The notes beneath the pieces were generated by a model that ran no database searches, was not told the origin of the DNA, and was given only the letters and a program-made list of their open reading frames with translations. From contig JBDHZF010000104.1 of the NCBI GenBank assembly GCA_039811765.1, positions 1 to 8,647 of the forward strand: 8,647 nt of DNA, written 5' to 3'. The DNA comes from JAGQUL01 sp039811765 (GTDB lineage Bacteria > Actinomycetota > Thermoleophilia > Gaiellales > SKUG01). Position numbers and translations under genes: made by a program. This document shows, piece by piece, positions 1 to 5,126 of this stretch; the first letter of the stretch is position 1; each line of letters begins with the position of its first letter.

Positions 1-1
1 T

Positions 2-17
2 TTCACTGTGCAGTGAA
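2..17. promoter_or_regulatory. Perfect 7-bp inverted repeat, candidate operator
   Basis: The sequence TTCACTG-tg-CAGTGAA is a perfect inverted repeat with a 2-base spacer, lying 36 bases beyond the stop codon of the leftward chemoreceptor gene. The small spacer and lack of a visible T-tract on either side argue against a standard intrinsic terminator. The shape suits a dimeric repressor (TetR- or GntR-like operators often look like this), possibly controlling a gene left of the window. The rest of 1-52 holds nothing else I recognise. The regulator and target are unknown. Confidence 0.4.
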
Positions 18-52
18 TCCGCGTGGTCGGTGGGACGAGGGGTTCGATTCGG

Positions 53-2581
53 TCACGCGGCGAATGGGGTGACGAAGTCTTCGTCGTCGCGAGAGAACGT
101 GGTCGCGACGGGCGACGCTGCACTCGGCGCGACGGCGCGCGACGTGCGGAAGCGGCCGGTCGTTCGGGCGAGCGATTCGGCGAGCCGGGCGAGCTCTTGC
201 GACGAAGCGGTGACTTCCTCCATCGACGCGGTGGTCTCGCTCGCGGCGGCGCTGACCTGCGAGGTGGAATCGGCCGCGCGTCGAGTGACGTCGACGGCCT
301 GCGCGGTGTCGGAAGCGATTTCGCGAACGCGTTCGCCGGCATCGCGCACCGAGTCGTCGATGCGCTCGAATGCGCGTTGCGCCTGTTGGACGAGTTCTAC
401 GCTCGTGGCCGCATGACCGGTCGTGCGCTCGATCACCTGAACCGCGTCTGCCGTCTCCGACTGCATCTGGCCCACGAGCTCGGCGACGGACTGTGCAGCA
501 GACTGGCTTTCCTCGGCGAGTTTGCGCACCTCGTCGGCGACCACCGCAAAGCCGCGGCCAGCTTCGCCGGCGCGCGCGGCCTCGATCGCTGCGTTGAGCG
601 CAAGCAGGTTCGTCTGGTCGGCGATGGCGGTGATCGTCCCGATGATGTCTTCGATGCGGCGGCCGTGTTCCTCGAGCGTGTGCATCGTGCTGGTCACGTC
701 TCCGGCGGATTGCTCGAGGTCGGACATCGCGCTCGTCGCCGCGTCCATCGTCGTTCGACCTTCGCTGCTCAATTGCTCCACCTCGTCGGTGGCTGCGCTC
801 GTGGCGCGGCTGCGCTCGCCGACCTGCTCGAGCAGATTTCGCTGTTGCTCCATGCCGAGTTCGAGATCGCCGACCTGGGCGGTGGCGTGCTCCATGCCGC
901 TCGTCACCTCGAGGCTCGTCGCCGACAGCTGCTGCGACGACGCGCTGACAGCCGTGGCGCTCTCGCTGATCTCGCCGATCGCGACGCGCAGGTTGTCGGT
1001 CATTCGCTGGAACGCGACGCCGAGCACGTCGCGCTCGCTGCGTGGAACCACGTCGACCGACAAGTCGCCATCGGCGATGCGATCGGCGGCCTTCGCCTGT
1101 TGTTCGATGTGCACGCCGAGGTCGGCGAAGTCCACGCCCGCGGCGTCCGACATCGAGCGAAGGTACTCGACGGTGTCGCGAAGCGCGACGCCCAGCGCGT
1201 CGCGTTCGGAATGCACGACGGGATCCTGATCGATCTCGCCTCGCGACAGCGATTCGACGATCTCCGCAGTCTCCTGCAGGTACGTCACCATGTCGCGGAA
1301 CGCATTGCCCAATTCGTCGCGCTCGCTCTTGGGCTTCACGTCCACGCGCACGTCGCCTGCGGCGATCGCTCGGGCCGCGCCGGCCGTGTCGCGAAGACTG
1401 TCGGCCATGACTCCGAACGAGGCCGCCATGCGGCCGATCTCATCGCGCGACGACACGTTCACGCTGCCGTCCAGCTCCCCGCGACCGATGCGCTCGCTGG
1501 CGCCGAGCAACTGCCGAAGGGCCGATCGCACGGACTGGTAGAAGCCTCCGAACAACAACGCGGCGAGCAGCAACGCGGCGCCTGACACGAGCATCGTCAA
1601 CCGCTTCGCTGAAGTGAATCCGCCGACGCGATCGGCGATCAACAGATCGAGTTGGTCCGACGTGGCAACCTGAAGATTGGACAGCGTCTTCCGCTCGGAC
1701 GCGGCGAGCTTGGCTGCAGCAGGAGCATCGGCCTGCTCGTGCACTGCGGTGTCGAGTTGCTTGCCGAACGCAGTCGACGCGGACATGTATCCGGCAAGTG
1801 GTTCGTTGATCGACGACTTCCACGTGGCCGGCTGGTCGGTGCTGTAGAGCGACGTCTTGTAGTTGCCGTCCAACGTTTCGTGGTTGAAGTCGATCGATCC
1901 CTGAATGCGGCTCAACTCCAGCCGACGCTCGACGAGATCGTTTCCGGTGAGCTGCTCGAGCTGGATGACCCGTTGCAGATCCGCGGCTCGTCCCGTCAAG
2001 TCCATGAGCGTGACGAGGCGAATCACGTGGCTGTCCATGAGGTAGTACGTGTCGAGGTCCGGGTCGAGGATCAAGTTGGAGATGTTGCCAGCTTGCAGCA
2101 CGAGCGCGAGCGAGTCCTGCGAGATCTGGTTCCACGTGTCGTAGGCGTCGCTGGGCTTGGTGGCCGGATTCGAGGCCGCATTGTCAATCGATGCCACGAG
2201 CGCGTCGTACTGCTTCGTGGTCTGCAACTCCGCGCCGTCGGCCGCGTCCTCCGCGCCGAGCGTCTTGAGCGACGCGTTCAGCGTCGCAACGGCATCGTCG
2301 AGCGCCGATTGCGCGGCCGGGTCGCCGCTGGCGGCGACGATCGCGGTTGCGCGTGCCGAGGCGATGTTGGCAACCACGTCCGTCGCTGGTCGGATGTACC
2401 GGATGCCAACGCGCTCTTTCGCGCTGAACTGCGTGTTCGATTTCTGCACTCCGAGATAGCTCCACGCCACAAATGCCAACGGGATCATCAGCACGAGGGC
2501 GAGCACGATGAATTTCCAGGCGATCGACAGTCGATCCATGATCGCGCGGGCCGGTGCGAGCGGGGCGGCGAGAAGGCGCAT
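53..2581 (-). CDS. Methyl-accepting chemotaxis protein with tandem HAMP units
   Basis: This is a transmembrane chemoreceptor of 842 residues, expected to control CheA through CheW at the cell pole. TM1 is about residues 22-43 and TM2 about 329-348. The extracytoplasmic region between them is mostly helical and contains ILDPDLDTYYLMD at about 171-183, a motif I associate with four-helix-bundle-like bacterial sensors; the ligand is unknown. Residues 348-536 hold about four HAMP-like units, each with an (S)(E)RDxxG element (R379, R421, R460, R517). The coiled-coil signalling domain follows, with the near-invariant hairpin around 654-690 (ADQTNLLALNAAIEAARAGE, then GRGFAVVADEVRKLAEE). Likely methylation segments are near 545-565 and 780-798. 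The C-terminus (ending TPFAA) has no CheR-tethering NWETF-type pentapeptide. The start at 2581 is chosen because GAGGT lies 8 bases upstream; an internal Met at residue 15 (2539) has no SD. No che or fla genes are adjacent, so the receptor is an orphan within the window. Confidence 0.95.
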   Translation of the reverse strand: MRLLAAPLAPARAIMDRLSIAWKFIVLALVLMIPLAFVAWSYLGVQKSNTQFSAKERVGIRYIRPATDVVANIASARATAIVAASGDPAAQSALDDAVATLNASLKTLGAEDAADGAELQTTKQYDALVASIDNAASNPATKPSDAYDTWNQISQDSLALVLQAGNISNLILDPDLDTYYLMDSHVIRLVTLMDLTGRAADLQRVIQLEQLTGNDLVERRLELSRIQGSIDFNHETLDGNYKTSLYSTDQPATWKSSINEPLAGYMSASTAFGKQLDTAVHEQADAPAAAKLAASERKTLSNLQVATSDQLDLLIADRVGGFTSAKRLTMLVSGAALLLAALLFGGFYQSVRSALRQLLGASERIGRGELDGSVNVSSRDEIGRMAASFGVMADSLRDTAGAARAIAAGDVRVDVKPKSERDELGNAFRDMVTYLQETAEIVESLSRGEIDQDPVVHSERDALGVALRDTVEYLRSMSDAAGVDFADLGVHIEQQAKAADRIADGDLSVDVVPRSERDVLGVAFQRMTDNLRVAIGEISESATAVSASSQQLSATSLEVTSGMEHATAQVGDLELGMEQQRNLLEQVGERSRATSAATDEVEQLSSEGRTTMDAATSAMSDLEQSAGDVTSTMHTLEEHGRRIEDIIGTITAIADQTNLLALNAAIEAARAGEAGRGFAVVADEVRKLAEESQSAAQSVAELVGQMQSETADAVQVIERTTGHAATSVELVQQAQRAFERIDDSVRDAGERVREIASDTAQAVDVTRRAADSTSQVSAAASETTASMEEVTASSQELARLAESLARTTGRFRTSRAVAPSAASPVATTFSRDDEDFVTPFAA

Positions 2582-2589
2582 TGGGCGGT

Positions 2590-2594
2590 ACCTC
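2590..2594 (-). promoter_or_regulatory. Shine-Dalgarno site of the chemoreceptor gene
   Basis: Read on the minus strand, GAGGT lies 8 bases before the ATG at 2581, a near-ideal spacing. It supports the 842-residue start over the internal Met. It is the clearest SD at any gene start in this window; the GH3, ferritin-like and MMPL genes instead begin 7-9 bases after a -10 box. Confidence 0.65.
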
Positions 2595-2616
2595 GAGGCG
2601 GGGTGCGGACGTCTCG

Positions 2617-2644
2617 TTCTCGGCAGGTTTGGTCCGAGGCTTGA
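2617..2644 (-). promoter_or_regulatory. WhiG/FliA (sigma-28)-like promoter for the chemoreceptor
   Basis: On the minus strand, TCAA (2644-2641) is followed by 16 bases and then GCCGAGAA (2624-2617). The WhiG/FliA-class consensus is TAAA-N15/16-GCCGATAA, so the match is 3 of 4 at -35 and 7 of 8 at -10, with allowed spacing. It lies directly upstream of a chemotaxis gene, the expected target class. Transcription would start near 2610, giving a leader of about 29 bases that contains the GAGGT SD. I see no good TANNNT housekeeping -10 on this strand between 2582 and 2660. The site is seen directly; sigma-factor use is inferred. Confidence 0.55.
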
Positions 2645-2660
2645 ATGGACCGCCGATCGC

Positions 2661-2666
2661 TAGGAT
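2661..2666 (+). promoter_or_regulatory. -10 box (TAGGAT) for leaderless GH3 gene
   Basis: TAGGAT ends 7 bases before the GTG at 2674, so the expected transcription start coincides with the start codon. The -35 is poor: TTGAAT at 2641-2646 leaves only 14 bases of spacing. The -35 zone overlaps the -35 of the opposing chemoreceptor promoter (2641-2644). Confidence 0.6.
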
Positions 2667-2673
2667 CGGGTTC

Positions 2674-3870
2674 GTGACCGCTGCCCGCCCGACCCGAAGG
2701 CTCGTTCCCGCCGCCGTCGTGCTGACGGTCGCGATTGCGGTGGCTTGGAGCGCGGCCATCCCCGGTCGCTCGTCGGACGCCGCCGGCGCGCAGTCTGTCG
2801 ATGCTGACGAGGCGGCTGCGCGCGCCACGTTGGCGCAGCTGTCGCTCGCGGATCGAGCCGCGCAGCTCGTGACGACCGCTGTGCCTGGCACGGTTCTGTC
2901 GCAGCGAGACACTGCCCAGTTGCGTACGTTGCGACCAGGCGGCGTGATCGTGTTCGGCGACAACTACCGATCGCGAGGGCAGCTGACACGGCTGCTGCGC
3001 AGCGTGCAGGCTGCGGTACGCGGGGGCGACGCGAGTGGTCCCGCCTCGGTGGTGTCGATCGATCAGGAAGGTGGAGTCGTGAAGCGGATCGCCGACGCTC
3101 CGCCGAATCGATCGCATCCGCAGCTTGGTCGGGCCGACCGCGTCTCATTGACGCGCGCGCAAGCGAAGGCAGCCGGAATGGCGCTGCGAACGCTCGGCAT
3201 CCACGTCGATCTCGCTCCGGTGGCGGACCTCGACGAAGGCCCCGCGCATGTGATGCGCGACCGAAGCTTCGGCGCGTCGCCCGCGCTCGTGTCGCGACAC
3301 GTGACAGCGTTCGTTCGCGGCCTGCATGACGCAGGCGTCGCGGCATCGGTGAAGCACTTCCCCGGATTCGGCGGCGCGAGCGCGAACTCCGACGACGCGC
3401 TCGCGCGGATCGACCGTTCCCGGTCGGTGCTCGACCGAGCCGATCTCGCCCCGTTTCGATCGGCAACCACGGCGGATGCCGACACGATCATGGTGTCGCA
3501 CGGGCTGTACGCCGCGCTTGATCGCTCGCGTCCGGCATCGGTGAGCCCGACCGTCTATCGCCTGCTTCGCGACGATTTGGGATTCGATGGCGTGGCGATC
3601 ACCGATTCGCTGCACGCGGCTGGTTTCACTCGCGCGATCCGCGCCGGGGTGCCCGAGGGATGTGTCCGCGCGATCGCCGCGGGCGCGGACATGGTCCTGC
3701 TCACAGGGTCGCTCGCGGACGCGTCGCGATGCAAGGCGGCGCTGGTGACCGCGGTGCGGTCCGGGCGCCTCACCCGTGATCGCGTCGACGAAGCCGCGAC
3801 CCGCGTGCTCGCGCTCAAGGCGCGACTGGAACTTGCCGGCGTCAGCTCCGCGCCGGAGCCGGCGGGTTGA
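2674..3870 (+). CDS. Glycoside hydrolase family 3 protein, NagZ-like, atypical active site
   Basis: A 398-residue protein resembling the single-domain NagZ branch of GH3 (beta-N-acetylglucosaminidases acting on muropeptides or related glycans). An N-terminal hydrophobic segment at about residues 10-28 follows an Arg-rich start, so it is a signal peptide or membrane anchor; no lipobox Cys is seen. Family motifs in order are PGGVIVFGDN, IDQEGG (129-134), the DLAPVAD and DRSFG blocks, KHFPGFG (227-233) and the nucleophile block ITDS with D311. In classical NagZ the motif after KHFPGHG carries Asp-Ser-His, the acid/base dyad; here the aligned positions read N238-S239-D240 and the preceding GHG is GFG. 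Catalysis by the standard NagZ mechanism is therefore doubtful. I recall actinobacterial GH3 proteins with similar GLG...NTD variants, so this may be a subfamily trait. GTG at 2674 is chosen because TAGGAT lies 7 bases upstream and the signal segment then sits at the N-terminus; an in-frame ATG at 2554 would reach back into the chemoreceptor gene. Confidence 0.85.
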   Translation: MTAARPTRRLVPAAVVLTVAIAVAWSAAIPGRSSDAAGAQSVDADEAAARATLAQLSLADRAAQLVTTAVPGTVLSQRDTAQLRTLRPGGVIVFGDNYRSRGQLTRLLRSVQAAVRGGDASGPASVVSIDQEGGVVKRIADAPPNRSHPQLGRADRVSLTRAQAKAAGMALRTLGIHVDLAPVADLDEGPAHVMRDRSFGASPALVSRHVTAFVRGLHDAGVAASVKHFPGFGGASANSDDALARIDRSRSVLDRADLAPFRSATTADADTIMVSHGLYAALDRSRPASVSPTVYRLLRDDLGFDGVAITDSLHAAGFTRAIRAGVPEGCVRAIAAGADMVLLTGSLADASRCKAALVTAVRSGRLTRDRVDEAATRVLALKARLELAGVSSAPEPAG

Positions 3871-5050
3871 CCGGCTGGCCGGTTCGATCGAGGCCCTCGC
3901 GCAGTTCCTGAACCTTCGCGCGATAGGCCTTCGGGTCGCCGTCGAGCAAATGGGTTCCCCAGCGCACGCCGTTGTGCACGTGCGGTACCTCGTCTGCGAG
4001 CAGGTAGTCGAACACCTTCGCGACGTTCTCTTGCCCGAGGTCGAGCAGCACCTGCCGCCGGTGCGAATGTCGCCACATCGCCTTCTGCTCGCTCGTGCCG
4101 TTGAACAGGCAGAGCCGCCCGAGCAGGTCGTACGCATAGATCGACTTGAAGTAGTCGAAGCCGATCGGGAAGTCGCCCCACTGGCACCCGAGCTCCGACT
4201 TCATCAGCACCTCGTGCACGCGCGCGTGTCGCAGCTCGTCCCACGTCTGTCGCGCCATGTCCACATGGAAATCCCAGGGCATCTCGGGATGTTCGTGGCT
4301 GTTGCGCGCCATGAGCTCGGCGGCGCACAGCTCCGCGTCCATCAGGCCGTGGAAGAAGTGCTGCTGTTCCTCGCGCTCGGTCGGCACGTGGTTCTCGTCG
4401 CCGTTGACGTACAACTCCTCGCTGAGGAACGTGTCGCCTTCGGGCGTGATCTCGATGCCCGCGTCGCGCGCGGGCTCGTCGAGCCGCGGGAGGATCTTCA
4501 GGTCGCGCGTCTCGCGCTTGCGGATCTCGAGCGCGCCGAGGTCTTCGCAGAACGGCGCTTCCGCGGTGACGTTCCAATAGCGTCCAGCTCGCTCCACGTG
4601 CGCGCGCTGGCGCTTGAGCAAGTGCTCGACGACGATGTACGACACTTCGTCGGTGATGCGGTCCACCGATTCGAGGTGGATCTCCAGCGCGGTGATCAGC
4701 GCCGGCTTGAGCTGGCCGTAGATCACCTGCGCCAGCTCGGCGGGCGAGGCTGCGTCCGCCATGCGATCGAGCTGTACTGCCAACTCGTCGCACGGAGCGC
4801 CTGGCCAGTCCTCGTTCGCGCGAAGTTCGTAGATGCGGCGACGCACCTTCACTTGCCCGCGCGCGTCGTCGTGCAGGTCCTCGCCGAGCACGTACTTCGC
4901 GTGGAACGACGGCTCGAGCGGCAGCCACCCGTTGCTCCAATGCACCGTCTCGCGCAGCACATGGAAGTAGTTGCTGAAGCGCGTCGCGTTGTCGTCGACC
5001 TGCAGGCCGAGCTTCAAGGGGCTGTAGTCGTCGAGCGGGATGATCGGCAT
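3842..5050 (-). CDS. DUF455-type ferritin-like protein (probable di-metal four-helix bundle)
   Basis: A soluble protein of 402 residues with no signal peptide or membrane segment. The C-terminal half (about 227-370) matches my recollection of the DUF455 pattern: a first helix with E240 in MDAEL, a second with E272 and H275 in DELRHAR, then WGDFP and a third helix with D308, and a fourth with E354 and H357 in DEVPHV. Carboxylates and two E-x-x-H motifs spaced on four helices are the ligand set of ferritin-like di-iron or di-manganese proteins. The substrate and reaction are unknown. The N-terminal half is also helical and rich in E/H (about 115-151, including E123, H125, E135, E142, H143) and could form another bundle. 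The frame is open 178 codons upstream, but that part would overlap the divergent MMPL gene. ATG at 5050 is preferred because TAGGAT ends 7 bases before it. The last 29 bp overlap the convergent GH3 gene. Confidence 0.8.
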   Translation of the reverse strand: MPIIPLDDYSPLKLGLQVDDNATRFSNYFHVLRETVHWSNGWLPLEPSFHAKYVLGEDLHDDARGQVKVRRRIYELRANEDWPGAPCDELAVQLDRMADAASPAELAQVIYGQLKPALITALEIHLESVDRITDEVSYIVVEHLLKRQRAHVERAGRYWNVTAEAPFCEDLGALEIRKRETRDLKILPRLDEPARDAGIEITPEGDTFLSEELYVNGDENHVPTEREEQQHFFHGLMDAELCAAELMARNSHEHPEMPWDFHVDMARQTWDELRHARVHEVLMKSELGCQWGDFPIGFDYFKSIYAYDLLGRLCLFNGTSEQKAMWRHSHRRQVLLDLGQENVAKVFDYLLADEVPHVHNGVRWGTHLLDGDPKAYRAKVQELREGLDRTGQPVNPPAPARS

Positions 5051-5057
5051 GCGAGCG

Positions 5058-5063
5058 ATCCTA
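5058..5063 (-). promoter_or_regulatory. -10 box (TAGGAT) for leaderless ferritin-like gene
   Basis: On the minus strand TAGGAT is followed by 7 bases and then the ATG at 5050, the same geometry as at the GH3 gene. No convincing -35 hexamer is seen 16-18 bases further upstream. This position decides the start of the 402-residue protein. Confidence 0.6.
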
Positions 5064-5085
5064 CTGCCACGCTGGTTCCGCGCGC

Positions 5086-5100
5086 TGCGGGATTCCCGCA
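5086..5100. promoter_or_regulatory. Perfect 15-bp palindrome between divergent promoters, candidate operator
   Basis: TGCGGGA-T-TCCCGCA is a perfect 7-bp inverted repeat around one central base. Its centre (5093) is about 34 bases upstream of the MMPL start codon and 43 bases upstream of the ferritin-like start codon. If both mRNAs are leaderless, it covers the MMPL -35 position and sits just upstream of the other -35. A regulator bound here would be placed to repress the transporter operon and perhaps influence the divergent gene. No regulator gene lies in the window, so its identity is unknown. Confidence 0.5.
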
Positions 5101-5111
5101 GATCGTGGCTG

Positions 5112-5117
5112 TAGGCT
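5112..5117 (+). promoter_or_regulatory. -10 box (TAGGCT) for the MMPL-antiporter operon
   Basis: TAGGCT fits TANNNT and ends 9 bases before the ATG at 5127, consistent with a leaderless or near-leaderless transcript. The intervening bases contain no Shine-Dalgarno-like purine run. The expected -35 position is occupied by the palindrome at 5086-5100. Confidence 0.5.
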
Positions 5118-5126
5118 AGCCGAACG

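Noticed and set aside
2..17. Intrinsic terminator of the chemoreceptor gene
   Set aside because: A perfect 7-bp stem would leave a 2-base loop, and no T-tract is visible after it in the leftward direction within the window; an operator fits better.
23..1585. Long plus-strand open frame (520 codons) opposite the chemoreceptor gene
   Set aside because: It lies wholly antisense to a gene with unmistakable chemoreceptor motifs. The translation is Arg/His/Ala-rich with no recognisable domain, as expected from GC-rich antisense frames.
2554..2673. Longer GH3 start at ATG 2554, adding 40 residues
   Set aside because: The extra residues are not signal-peptide-like, bury the hydrophobic segment, cover the divergent promoters and overlap the chemoreceptor gene. 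GTG 2674 with TAGGAT 7 bases upstream fits better.
3555..4940. Alternate minus-strand frame (461 codons) over the ferritin-like and GH3 genes
   Set aside because: The product is low-complexity and Arg-rich, while the ferritin-like frame over the same DNA has clear ligand motifs and a promoter at its start.
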